Positions 26,701-37,726 of a DNA stretch of 64,000 nucleotides are shown piece by piece; positions within the stretch are counted from its first letter, which is position 1; each line of letters begins with the position of its first letter. The notes under the pieces were generated by a model that saw only the letters and a program-made list of their open reading frames with translations, was not told where the DNA came from and searched no databases. A program made the position numbers and the translations under genes. The DNA is from Lingula anatina (Eukaryota > Brachiopoda > Lingulata > Lingulida > Lingulidae), in contig NW_019775379.1 in NCBI RefSeq assembly GCF_001039355.2, positions 109,198 to 173,197 of the forward strand, in the 5' to 3' direction.

Positions 26701-29089
26701 GTCATTACATGCTTTGAAGTAGCAGACGCGACACACCTCTTGCCTAGTACGCAATGTGATAGTGATGATTCTCAGCGGGGTTGAAAAGTAGTGCATCTCA
26801 TCTCAAAATTTGTTCTGGATATGACACTGTGAAATGCTTACTGGTAGTTGGGTAGGCCTGATCTCCATCAAAAGATAATTGCAAGCTGTTACAAGACACC
26901 TACCTCCAAATCAATTACTCCACATGGTAGAGTAGTAGAAGTTGGAGCGTCTGTAGAAAATGACTTCATGGCATCCATTATAGGGCGATACCCTGCAATA
27001 AAATGAATAACAATCCTGTTTTTATCAAAAATAGATCCTTTCTTTATAAAAATACTCCAAGTTTCAGAGAATTGAGTATATTAAAGAGTTGAAATACTTT
27101 TTAAAAATTATGATCTAGTTTTCACTAGTGGGTTAGATTTGGTCTTAAAGTGCAATTTAAAATCACAAGTGATCTTACACAATCTTAATCATTACAGCAG
27201 TTGTCTTAAAATGGACTAAATCTGCTTTTAAGATCAAAAGTGATCTAACATCTACATGTACTTAAGTGGTCAATGGGTGATACCTCCCCTCACAATAGAG
27301 GATACCTCTGCTCACAAGAGGAGAATGTGTAAGGGGAGACAACTTAATTGGCTGTTAGGCCAGAAATGGTCTTACTCATGGTTTAAGATCATGTAAGACT
27401 TTTTGTGATCTTAAATTGCACTTTAAGACCAAATCAAGCCCACTAAAAACTATGATCTAGTTTTAAAATCATACCTGTACATCTGCAAATGTTGCCATCA
27501 TAGTTGTCCTCCACTTCCTTACTGCTAGGTTTCGGGTTTTCATTCAATAGGCTGAATATCATATATAAACCATGCATTAATGACAGATCTATATTATCAG
27601 ACTGAGATATGCATAAATGCAAACATTTCATTAGATATGTACTCAACATCTCCCACTTCATGAGCCATTCCATATTTTTTACTTAATCTTTCTGACATTT
27701 CTCTTCCTTCCAACTTACACTCAGACATTTAATGTTAAGTATTTTCATCAAGTTTCTTTTTCAAAGCATCATTTGAAAAAAATTAGAAGAAAAAAAGATG
27801 TTACAAAGGGAAAATGTGTGGAGTAGAATGCTTGGAATGGCCATTATGCATAACGCATGGCTGATTTAAAGACACATGTACCAATTTGAATTAATACAAT
27901 GTACAATTCCATTTCTTTTCTTTTTGCATTAGTGGCTGAATGTTACCTAACAAAACCACCCTTTCCATACTTTCATAACAATCTCCTACCTGTACATGTT
28001 CATGACCATGCCTGGACTGCAGAAGCCACACTGGGTTCCATTGTAATCTGCCAGTCTGGTTTGGATGGGGTGATAGCCATTGGTCTTATCCCCCAGTCCC
28101 TCCACTGTGGTGATTTCCATGCCATCACAGGAATACACAGGGCACAAACACTGAAATGAATTTAAATATCTTTTTTAACAATTTATGAAGAATTGGCACA
28201 TAAAATATATAAATCTTGTTTTAAAGATTTAACTACTTAGATATATATAAAATATTATATTAAAAGAAGAATTTTTCTTTCATTTTCAATGCGATTTTTA
28301 AATTTTCTAATTAGAAAACAGACTTCTATTAACACATGCAAGCTTTCAAAGGTCTGAGTCATCCTTATAAGCTAAGCTTTCATATTTGCCACACTGATCA
28401 GAACATTAATCATAAACAGAATTAAACTCCAGGGTTTTGTATGGTATACAAACAGCTGAGAACTTGTCAATTCTAAGTCAAATATATATATTTCAAAGTT
28501 CAGCTTTTCTTGAAAAGAATAGAAAGTCAACAATAAACCATGTTTTTCAGTAGTGACAACAAGCATACCGAATTTATAGAAATGGTAATACACTTCTTGG
28601 TGGTTGGGTCATACTTCTTAGCTGAAACAATACAAACACCACATCCTCCCTCCCGACATGAGATCTTTGTTCCCTTTAAGCCCGCTACATCACGAATAAA
28701 AACTGCCAGAGGAGTGTCTAGGCTGTGTTCACCACTGACTAGAAGAGAAATAAAATCCAACTTAAAATCTGCCTAAAATATCTATTAAGAAATTGGGAGC
28801 AAAAGTTAAAAAATGACCCCCAAGGAAAAGTATTTTGTTCAAGACCGATGAATAGCATACTACAACTAAACAATTTTAAATACTGAAGAATTTTACTTCA
28901 GACTTGGTTTTCTTCCTTTGCCTTAAACTTTTATATATCACGGTAAAGTCTAAATTCTGAGATTATAAATTCTGATTAAAATATACAAATGTAAGTATCA
29001 AAAGACTACCTTGATAGGCCTTTCCATTTATGGAGAAGGAAACAAATGATCTGGACTTTGACTGGCCTGTGATAACACCTGCCTCTGAG
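14770..29089 (-). CDS. Molybdo-flavoenzyme, aldehyde oxidase/xanthine dehydrogenase family (34 coding exons; initiator exon not found)
   Basis: Mo-pterin/FAD/2Fe-2S hydroxylase, oxidising aldehydes or N-heterocycles. Exons 5'-3' (minus): 29089-29010, 28738-28569, 28150-27990, 27551-27475, 26992-26904, 26274-26058, 25288-25215, 24800-24654, 24541-24439, 24168-24026, 23794-23684, 23551-23485, 23292-23192, 22976-22818, 22342-22220, 21578-21492, 21321-21264, 21053-20904, 20732-20653, 20236-20127, 19622-19518, 19210-19132, 18838-18724, 18323-18243, 18064-17955, 17589-17476, 17314-17153, 16835-16707, 16498-16365, 16247-16119, 15866-15743, 15413-15317, 15161-15051, 14843-14770. Frame is continuous for 1289 residues. 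Both FeS clusters are intact: [15 protein letters not shown] and [18 protein letters not shown] Cys-rich linker ([13 protein letters not shown]) precedes the FAD domain (FLGNTSVG). Mo domain: [30 protein letters not shown], catalytic Glu in AGEPPL. Pocket residues Glu802, Arg880 and Phe914 of bovine XDH align with Ile, His and Pro, so aldehyde oxidase-like or a novel specificity is likelier than xanthine oxidation. Exon 1 begins mid-codon; the start exon lies further upstream. Confidence 0.93.
20524..20635. repeat. Degenerate (CTACA)n minisatellite
   Basis: Variants of CTACACTACA and CTACTCTACACAACACTGCA fill about 110 bp of an intron of the molybdo-flavoenzyme gene, just downstream (in gene direction) of the exon 20732-20653. 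Confidence 0.8.
27123..27450. mobile_element. 328-bp MITE-like element with long terminal inverted repeats and 14-bp flanking direct repeats
   Basis: The ends are inverted repeats of about 60-70 bp: AGTGGGTTAGATTTGGTCTT at the left and the complement of AGTGGGCTTGATTTGGTCTT at the right, both continuing through AAAGTGCAATTTAA. An identical 14-mer TATGATCTAGTTTT flanks it at 27109-27122 and 27451-27464. The right copy starts only 9 nt past the donor GT of exon 27551-27475, the exon carrying the GNICRCTG iron-sulfur cysteines. No coding capacity. Confidence 0.8.
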
Positions 29090-29116
29090 CTAAAAAAAAA
29101 AGTTCACAAATCGGTA

Positions 29117-29810
29117 CAGTTTAAGAATAATAAGTAACTCAGTACAAATCTTCTTGTATACTTATTTTACATTTTTTTTACTGTGTTGAATGCTAGTAGT
29201 CTTGTTGAGTGCCATGGAAGAAAAAGTTAACCTTAAATGTTCGTATTCATTAATTAATTACATACTTTTGTTTCATTGAAAATAATATGCTCCATTAAGA
29301 ATCAATCTAATTTATTTCAAAATTTGGGCTTGTACCTCTGTTTGTAATTTGTATACATTGTCTCCTTTCAAATGACTTATTGCCAGCTGTCAGTAATCAG
29401 CAACCAATGTGCAGGTTTTTCTTTTTTTTTCTTCTTTTTTCTTGTTGACCACTTTTTTTCTCGGACAAACAGTATGTGCAATCTCTTCAGCTACGTATTA
29501 CATCAGTAGTTTGCTGACAAAAGGATACCTACAGAAAAAAAAAAATGCAATGTTCATGCAATGCTTTTCGGATCTGCATATGTCTGAAAAATGATTTCTT
29601 TTGGATTGGAAAAGACTAAATATAAGTAGCACATGGCTTCAGTCCCATTGGAATTCAAAAACACCAAGAAAATGCCATTTGTGAAAAGTGAAAAATTAAC
29701 AAAAACATTTTACTTCAGGAAAAAATAATCTAATCAGGCTGATTTAACTCCACAGTTATTTTAGTCCTTCAAATCATTCTTGTCAGTTTAAGAATAATAA
29801 GTAACTCAGT
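29117..29810. repeat. Identical 27-bp direct repeats flanking 640 bp
   Basis: CAGTTTAAGAATAATAAGTA and the next seven bases occur at 29117-29143 and again at 29784-29810 without a mismatch. The intervening 640 bp has no terminal repeats or coding signature I recognise. Confidence 0.75.
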
Positions 29811-29938
29811 TTTACTTTTATGGAATTAACTATGACAATGCACTAAATGTTTTTAGGTCAATTTCCATGTAATATTATGTATATAGTGCTGAACATCATA
29901 ATTAATAAACCAAATTTTAATTATGTACTACTGTCAAA

Positions 29939-29967
29939 TTCACACTTTGAAAATTTCAAAGTGTGAA
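29939..29967. repeat. Near-perfect 29-bp palindrome
   Basis: Arms TTCACACTTTGAAA and TTTCAAAGTGTGAA are exact reverse complements around one central base. Directly followed by a TAA/TAAA microsatellite. Confidence 0.85.
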
Positions 29968-29981
29968 AAGTTCACAAACAA

Positions 29982-30051
29982 ATAATAATAATAATAATAA
30001 TAATAAATTAATTAATAAATAAATTAATAAAGAAAGAAAGAAAGAAAGAAA
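29982..30051. repeat. (TAA)n / (TTAATAAA)n / (GAAA)n compound microsatellite
   Basis: Consecutive runs of TAA, AATTAATAAATAA and AAAG units. Confidence 0.85.
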
Positions 30052-30788
30052 TTAATAAAAGTGGTTTTAAAACTGAGCTGTATTTCAGTACTTAAAGTCA
30101 TTGCTGTTATTCTGAGTATAATAAGTAACACTAATAGGGTTTTCCTTCTATGGTGTTTCTGAGGAAAATGTATGTACGTAGTCAGATGCAGGTGCCTGAC
30201 TCTTAAATGAAAAAAAAAAAGGATTTTTCTTTATCAGTAGGAAATAAGCTGCAGGATCACAAAACATATGAACAAATTCAAAACACTTACCAAAAAGCAT
30301 GTTTAGTATATTTAATTAGTTAAATGTCCGAATGCATGGACACTGGTTGACAGTAAAAAAGCTTATGGAAATGCCATCCTACACAATAAACAGAGTATCA
30401 CAGTCAATATATTATTCAACCTACTATAACTTTATATTTGTTCACCAATTTTACTTAAAACATGCATTTCAATCATTCTCACTACATTGGTACATAGACC
30501 AAATGGAACCATTTTGTAATCCTGATTTAAATAAGCAAACACAAAAATGCAAGTCATGCCTATGGTCTCTCATGGCTGTAAATCAAGCATGTTTGCAAAT
30601 CAAAAAAACACTGACAGTTGATGCATAGCCACCTTATCCTTTAAAAGCTACAAAGTTCCTTTGGTATTCTTTTTTTAATCTAATAGATTAAATCATTTAC
30701 TTATTTATTATTACTACTTTTATTTTGCTGGTGCCAACATTAGAGAATTCCACGATTGAAATTGGGCGAATCCCCATATCCAGTTCAA

Positions 30789-30846
30789 GTAAAAAAAAAA
30801 AAAATGAAAAAAAATAAAATAAAATAAATAAATAAATAAATAAATA
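30789..30846. repeat. A-rich tract with (AAAT)n
   Basis: A13, then A8, then AAATA and AAAT units, about 58 bp. Confidence 0.8.
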
Positions 30847-31413
30847 GGAGCATAAAATAAAAACTTGAACCCAGTCTATGTAGGCCTATTCATATTGACT
30901 ATCTAGTATATAAAAATCCCATTGTATTCCATTATATTACAGAACAATGTAAGGCTGGAATGACATGCACTTTTCTGAAGTTCTGAAGTTTTACACAATG
31001 AAACAGTTTATTGATTCTAGGATCCAGCATAAAGGTTTGGTTCTAGATTGATTTCAGCCTATGGTAATCAAAGCATACTCAATTTTACACAGAGCAAAAC
31101 TCTGTGTCTAAGCCAGCGAAGATTACGTTGCAATCCAGCACCACACCTACCAAGGTAGCTAAGCTGACCGGAGAAGTGGTCTACCAATATGATGATAAGT
31201 AAACCTGCCACCCACCAAACAACTGTTGTTTGGTAGGACCTTTTGTAAACAATGCATTCACTGACTCGTTGAATTGGCGTTGCTCAGCAGGCTAGATCAT
31301 GTTTCTCTGTTTTGCTTGGTCCCTGGGAGGATTTAATCTTCGGTTGCTGCACTTTCCTCTAATATTCATTTTTGGATGTTATAAGAATGGAGGCAAGCTA
31401 AGTTAAGAAATAT

Positions 31414-31600
31414 TAAAGGGATAACTTCACCCCCATACAAAGGATCAAACTTAATCTTAAGAGATTATTACAGAGAGCAGCAATCTATGGAGGTAAAATG
31501 GTCCGGTGGCAAGCACTGGTTCCAGAATAATTGCAATAACCATCGTTTTGGTGATAAAATTATATATTATTATATATGAATTGTTCACAACTTAGTTATC
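31414..31600 (+). repeat. Dispersed repeat, copy A
   Basis: Begins AAAGGGATAACTTC. From about 31457 to 31592 it aligns with 36483-36627: AAGAGATTATTACAGAG against AAGAGATTATAACAGAG, CTATGGAGGT against CAGTGGAGGT, CAGAATAATTGCAATAAC against CAGAATAATAGCTATTAC, and GTTCACAA against ATTCACAA. Same orientation, diverged, gene-free. Family unknown. Confidence 0.55.
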
Positions 31601-32556
31601 TCTGTAAACTGACCTTTATAAATGAACTTGCGACTCATCGAATAAGCGGAACTAAAAGACTGAACAAAATGATTCTCAATAGCAACAAACGAAACATAAA
31701 ATCCCAGGTAACAAACGCAACATTCTAACGGTAACGCTAAGGATCAAGAGGTAACGGTAAGGGTACGTTTGCATACCAGTATAAATAGGAAGACCGAAAA
31801 CTGAGGCAAAAAGTACAAAATCTACCCCTTCTTAAATATTTCCCAAATTATTTACATGCACAAATAACAGCTACTCTTCGGTTGGTCTGCTTAATCACCC
31901 ACTAGTCCAGCTGCCCCAGACTTCACCTTTAGCGTCGCCTAGCTGTACCTACGCTGCTGCAGCACCCTGAGCACATAAATGAACCGAGATAGCTAACTAG
32001 CTATCTAGGTCATTGCACAGTTCAGGGGCCACTTCAAAAGTTCAATATGTATTGGCAGGTTGAAAACTAATGAAAAACGAAAAACAACTAAATTCAACTG
32101 CTTTTAACTGGACTCCCTACCCCTCCCTACAAGAAGAAAAGGTCAAACGACCTTTAACATTTTAATGACATTTGTGGTGCGTGTTTTAATTAAAAATTTG
32201 ACATCGCTCTCAAGATAAGCTAGTCAGATATTTCGCTCATACAGTTAGTGCATTATGTTAAAATAAACCATTTTCATTAAAATATTTAGTTAAATATCAT
32301 AAAGGTTCTTTAGCTTGATCAAAATCAACAACGTAAGATACAGCAATCATTTGGGCTCATCTTGAAGTGAAGGTCAAGCACTTCGGACTGCTACATAGAA
32401 ATTTTAGAATAAATATTATCTTATAATGTTAAATCAAATGTTGGTGGTGCTTTATTTTTACAATATTATTTTTTGTATACGTGATCATCAGCTATTATGA
32501 ATTTAAGTTATTTAGGTAGAGATTTTATCAAATTATTTGTGTGCGGAGCACTATTT

Positions 32557-33526
32557 TCAACCAAAGAAAACAAGACAGCATGTCTGGTCGTAAGCTAGGG
32601 AAGATTGCGGTGCAATCCAGCGCCTTCTTTTTGTGTGACATGCAAGAAGGATTTCGTAAAACAATAAGCTATTATCCTGCAGTTATTGAAGTGGCCAGGA
32701 GGGTGCTTGCTGCCAGTGAACATTTGAATATGCCTGTTGTTGTGACTGAGCAATACCCGAAAGGTCAGTAGACGGAACGCCTTGATAATGATAGCGTTGC
32801 CGTACGACCTTTGATCGTACATTACATCTAGGTTGCCTCTAATTTCTTCAAATTGCATTTTCTTCTTCTTTTTTTTTTTTGGGGGGGGGGGGATTGAAGA
32901 TAAATTTAGAGTAATTATTATTATTCTTTGCAATTTTGTATTTCGAAATACAAAATGAATGAATTTAATTATTATTACACTTGTATATATTACCATAGTA
33001 ACCCTTAATAAAGTACAAAAATTAAAACACAAATTATTATGTAGTGAGAACTAAGTGTTTTTCATTTAAATGCTTCATACGAGTAATAAAATCAACCCTT
33101 ATCAATAAATATTTAACATGGTTTTAATGTTTAGGTCTTGGTCCAACTGTAAGTGAACTGAATGTGAAGCACCATAAAGTATTCCCAAAGACTAAATTTA
33201 CAATGGCCATACCAGAGGTGGAGGAACACCTTAGCAAATACCCAGGTTGGTAGCTACTCACCTACTGTGGTAGTCCAAACAATGAGCCTACTAGCATACT
33301 GTAGCTACATCAATGTTATGTACATTTTCCTCTTTCACTGTTTTGCTTGAAAAATACAAGTAAAGTTAAGGTGAATGGTGTGTGCTGTAAAGCCTCTTAA
33401 ATTCTCCCCTTACTAGCTCTCACCTTCGGTGTTGCATACTGTCAAATAGTTTAGTAACTGTGAGAAAATATGTGACAATGTTGTCTCATCATTACAGATT
33501 TGCAGTATTTCTATAAACACCAAATG
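32557..33526 (+). other. Duplicate copy of ISOC exons 1-2 (probable assembly duplication)
   Basis: Contains ATG at 32580, exon 1 (32580-32763) and exon 2 (33135-33245) of the ISOC2-like protein. It is base-for-base identical to 33896-34865 (offset 1339), introns included, and even the T12G12 homopolymer pair is the same length. The copy ends exactly where an N run starts, and the other copy begins exactly where the N run ends. Exons 3-4 follow only the second copy. This is best read as two overlapping contig ends that were not merged, not as a separate gene. Confidence 0.85.
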
Positions 33527-33895
33527 NNNNNNNNNNNNNNNNNNNNNNNNNNNNNNNNNNNNNNNNNNNNNNNNNNNNNNNNNNNNNNNNNNNNNNNNNN
33601 NNNNNNNNNNNNNNNNNNNNNNNNNNNNNNNNNNNNNNNNNNNNNNNNNNNNNNNNNNNNNNNNNNNNNNNNNNNNNNNNNNNNNNNNNNNNNNNNNNNN
33701 NNNNNNNNNNNNNNNNNNNNNNNNNNNNNNNNNNNNNNNNNNNNNNNNNNNNNNNNNNNNNNNNNNNNNNNNNNNNNNNNNNNNNNNNNNNNNNNNNNNN
33801 NNNNNNNNNNNNNNNNNNNNNNNNNNNNNNNNNNNNNNNNNNNNNNNNNNNNNNNNNNNNNNNNNNNNNNNNNNNNNNNNNNNNNNNNNNNNNNN
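33527..33895. other. Assembly gap (369 N)
   Basis: Unresolved bases. Open frames crossing them have no meaning. Confidence 0.99.
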
Positions 33896-33918
33896 TCAAC
33901 CAAAGAAAACAAGACAGC

Positions 33919-35742
33919 ATGTCTGGTCGTAAGCTAGGGAAGATTGCGGTGCAATCCAGCGCCTTCTTTTTGTGTGACATGCAAGAAGGATTTCGTAAAA
34001 CAATAAGCTATTATCCTGCAGTTATTGAAGTGGCCAGGAGGGTGCTTGCTGCCAGTGAACATTTGAATATGCCTGTTGTTGTGACTGAGCAATACCCGAA
34101 AGGTCAGTAGACGGAACGCCTTGATAATGATAGCGTTGCCGTACGACCTTTGATCGTACATTACATCTAGGTTGCCTCTAATTTCTTCAAATTGCATTTT
34201 CTTCTTCTTTTTTTTTTTTGGGGGGGGGGGGATTGAAGATAAATTTAGAGTAATTATTATTATTCTTTGCAATTTTGTATTTCGAAATACAAAATGAATG
34301 AATTTAATTATTATTACACTTGTATATATTACCATAGTAACCCTTAATAAAGTACAAAAATTAAAACACAAATTATTATGTAGTGAGAACTAAGTGTTTT
34401 TCATTTAAATGCTTCATACGAGTAATAAAATCAACCCTTATCAATAAATATTTAACATGGTTTTAATGTTTAGGTCTTGGTCCAACTGTAAGTGAACTGA
34501 ATGTGAAGCACCATAAAGTATTCCCAAAGACTAAATTTACAATGGCCATACCAGAGGTGGAGGAACACCTTAGCAAATACCCAGGTTGGTAGCTACTCAC
34601 CTACTGTGGTAGTCCAAACAATGAGCCTACTAGCATACTGTAGCTACATCAATGTTATGTACATTTTCCTCTTTCACTGTTTTGCTTGAAAAATACAAGT
34701 AAAGTTAAGGTGAATGGTGTGTGCTGTAAAGCCTCTTAAATTCTCCCCTTACTAGCTCTCACCTTCGGTGTTGCATACTGTCAAATAGTTTAGTAACTGT
34801 GAGAAAATATGTGACAATGTTGTCTCATCATTACAGATTTGCAGTATTTCTATAAACACCAAATGATGGCACTTCAATAAGATACATAGTGGATACTACA
34901 GTTTAATACATGAAGAATACATGTTGTTTTTAATGACAGTCAATTGGTTTCCAGTGTATATACCTTGCAAATGTACAACATAATGTGAAAAGGAACTGCT
35001 TGACTAGACACAGAAAACGCACCATCTGGCAAATTAAAAGTAGAATGTAATGTAAAAAAATTCGAAGTCATATTACTTTTAACAAATGAATATATAACCT
35101 GGCTCATTCATATTATGCAAAAATTTTTAACAATTCACAATTCCAGATATAAAATCCATATTACTGTGTGGTATAGAGGGTCATGTCTGTATCCAGCTAA
35201 CTGCACTGGACCTGTTAGAAAGGGGATATGATGTTCACGTCATAGTGGATGGTATATCATCTAGGAGCATGGTGGACAGGTACAGTAGATATGGTTTTTA
35301 AGACAAAATGGTGGTATAAATCTGATGGATTGTTAAAAGTCAGTGTCATATATGTTTATACATGTTTGTAAGATAAATCTGTATAACACAATTTGCATGT
35401 AGAAAGACCCAAACAATTATGTAAAGTTTATGATGCTGATTAACACTTTGCTGATTGACAGTTGTATGATTGTCATCGTTGCCATATGATGAAGTGCTTT
35501 CAGACAGACTGCTAGGCTTTGTTTTAATGTTGCACACTGGATTCAATTTCAAAGTACTTTTACATTTCAGAATGTTTGCTTTACAGCGGATGAAGGAAGC
35601 TGGTGCCTTCCTTACCACAAGTGAGAGTGCCCTGCTGTCCCTGGTGGCAGATGCTAAGCATCCACAGTTTAAAGGTGTCCAAAAAGTCATCTGGGACTCT
35701 GCCCCTGACAGTGGACTTCTAGGACCTGGTACACCAGTCTAA
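33919..35742 (+). CDS. ISOC2: ISOC2-like isochorismatase-domain hydrolase, four exons
   Basis: Cysteine-hydrolase-fold protein of the isochorismatase-domain (ISOC1/ISOC2) family. The physiological substrate is not established for animal members. Exons: 33919-34102, 34474-34584, 35147-35279, 35571-35742 (600 nt, 199 aa), all GT-AG with matching phase. Start [20 protein letters not shown]. Family marks: [11 protein letters not shown] (acidic residue of the catalytic triad), [27 protein letters not shown] (candidate triad Lys), [14 protein letters not shown] (nucleophile Cys), [29 protein letters not shown] and SAPDSGLLG. Length and the GAFLTTSE block fit ISOC2 (205 aa) better than ISOC1 (298 aa), although PKTKF and MFALQRM look ISOC1-like, so the paralogue call is moderate. 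The upstream duplicate of exons 1-2 is treated as artefact. It is divergent from the molybdo-flavoenzyme gene. Confidence 0.92.
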
Positions 35743-35915
35743 TAAACTTACAGGACCTTGGGCAGGCTCTAGCAGGGATGATTTCTTAACACTAGACAGG
35801 GGTCATCTTGTCTGGACCTTTCTGAAGGGTCAGATTGTTTTGCCATCATACATTAATTAATACACCATACATTGCAATTAATATTATACTGTCATGTATC
35901 AGTGAATAATTGAAG

Positions 35916-35921
35916 AATAAA
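35916..35921 (+). terminator. AATAAA polyadenylation signal of the ISOC gene
   Basis: Canonical hexamer about 175 nt after the TAA stop at 35740-35742. Confidence 0.55.
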
Positions 35922-37630
35922 AATTATTTTAATTGCGTAAGTTTTAAATGTGTATGAATGTTTGCAAAATATTTTTTTGGGAGGTGGTAACTAAATACAG
36001 GGAAAATTGTCAGGTCATGGTTGCTTATTTCAAATTATAAAAGTGGTAAAAATTGCACTCTATTTATGTCAATAAAACAGTACTGCACAGGTTTTGTTTC
36101 AAGAGTAAGGTTATGTAGGGAGTACAACAGAGAAACTGCACACAAAGGGTGAAATATTGGTGCCAATGAAACTGCCTTAGGCAAGTTTATTTATAGTTGC
36201 TATATGAGAGGAGTGGAAGAAATTATTTGCTCGATTCAATAATTGGTTGGTGTTGGTGGCAAGAGCGGGAGTCACCCCATGTTGCTTGAGCAGTAACACC
36301 TTGACAACCGAGTGGCGTGATAAATTGTTAAAGGGATAATAACTTATTCGTTTTGGCCAAAAATGAATTTTCCAGGAGTAAACAACAAATTTCCCATACT
36401 TACCAATGGTTAATGAATCCATTTTTACATTCAAAGTTAGTCCCTGTTTTTTTTTCTAAATAGTTAGTTTTTTTGTTAAAATCTTTTAAGAGATTATAAC
36501 AGAGTATAGCCATCAGTGGAGGTCACGTGGTCTGAAGACAAGCTCAGATATCAGAATAATAGCTATTACTCCTGTTTTTGTCGTAAAACAGAATATGTTA
36601 TATTTCTAGGAGTTATTCACAATGTTTTTATTGTGAAATATAGACCTCATACGAAGAGTTATTATATACCTTTGAGATGGATACTTGAGCGAGGTTGGCA
36701 AGTATTGAAGGTGGGGTGAGTTTAAAATAAAGTTTCTTACCTTCTGGCGGTCTTGTGTTGTGGCATGTTATGTAGAGGTGGTATTCTTGTACACTTTTTG
36801 TGACTGCGGTCCGGTTGGTGGGATTGATCTGATGCTGGACGCACATGGTGAACGCGTTGTAATTAAGTATTAAGGAGTTGACCTGCGATTGGTCAGTGAT
36901 GTCCCGAGTGTTGTAATGATTGCACACAGGGAGCTGAGTGGTGATGGTGTGTCTGACTACCATGCGTGCTACTGCTCTAGCAAGAGACTCCCGAAGTATA
37001 TTGCACTATTAATGAAATTATAGTCTTTGCCAATAATTTAGTATATACTGTATATTTGTTTTGCCAGTTTAGATAATTTCCCAACACAAGCATTAATTAA
37101 AAATATATAGTTTATATTGATAAATATTTTGCTAGTTAAATGCTTTTATGTTAACTGTGAAAAAAAGTGAGCAGTCTTGATTTTGAATTGGTAGAAGATT
37201 GTAACACATAAAAGATTAAAATATATTTAATTTTTATTTGCATGTTTCTGTAAACTTGAAAAATAAAGTTTTATCACATTAACAGATATCTTTACATGTT
37301 AATGGACTCTTGCTGCTGGTTATTTTATAGCAGCCCACCTGTGTTGTTAACTACATCAATTAATATGAAAAGGCTCGAGGTTTATTAAGGCTCCAAACAT
37401 CTCTTTCTCTGTTAATTATAATTCTGGGTGCAGATTAGGCTGGTGCATCCCTGATCTAAAGGATTTTATAGACCTACTTATCACTTCCAGTGAACAAAAG
37501 TGTACCTTCCATGCCCAATTTGGCTTGAGGTAAAAAAAATGGGTTGTGCAACCTTAAGTTCCATGATTATGTTTTTTTCCATCCCAAATTATACATGTTA
37601 TTAAAATTTCCCATGTTTGCAATGATTTGG
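35922..37630. other. Intergenic DNA between ISOC and DIABLO (convergent)
   Basis: No coding signature recognised. It includes the second copy of a dispersed repeat and a GC-richer stretch at 36740-37000 without recognisable coding content. Confidence 0.5.
36329..36640 (+). repeat. Dispersed repeat, copy B
   Basis: Partner of 31414-31600. Begins AAAGGGATAATAACTTATTCG and carries the matching block at 36483-36627. It is longer than copy A by an extra segment (about 36350-36480), so one copy is rearranged. Confidence 0.55.
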
Positions 37631-37636
37631 TTTATT
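37631..37636 (-). terminator. AATAAA polyadenylation signal of DIABLO
   Basis: Minus-strand hexamer about 90 nt past the TGA stop at 37727-37729. Confidence 0.55.
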
Positions 37637-37726
37637 TAGATGTTAAAGTCCAAGTCCCATTAAACATATAGCCAGGGGCATAATAGAGTAATGCATTCAA
37701 AACTGAACACATCACAATTCCTTTTG

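Larger units (their letters stand above)
29090..32579. other. Head-to-head intergenic region upstream of the molybdo-flavoenzyme and ISOC genes
   Basis: No protein-coding exon is supported here, although the missing initiator exon of the molybdo-flavoenzyme should lie here. Contents: 27-bp direct repeats at 29117-29143 and 29784-29810, a palindrome at 29939-29967, simple A/T-rich repeats at about 29982-30051 and 30789-30846, and a dispersed repeat at about 31414-31600. The stretch from 31900 to the ISOC start holds no TATA box I would defend. Confidence 0.5.

Noticed and set aside
14770-29089. Naming the gene XDH outright
   Set aside because: The purine-orienting residues Glu802 and Arg880 (bovine numbering) are replaced by Ile and His, so only family membership is supported.
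31060-31202. Small plus-strand frame ending KLTGEVVYQYDDK, whose DNA resembles part of ISOC exon 1 (GATTACGTTGCAATCCAGC)
   Set aside because: The similarity is a single block of about 22 bp with mismatches, expected by chance in a window this size. No start codon, and the upstream acceptor does not give a recognisable protein.
32580-33245. A second, tandem ISOC gene
   Set aside because: The copy is identical including introns and homopolymers, and ends exactly at the N gap. An assembly duplication explains it better.
33492-33980. Frames running through the N block
   Set aside because: They consist of unknown residues and carry no information.
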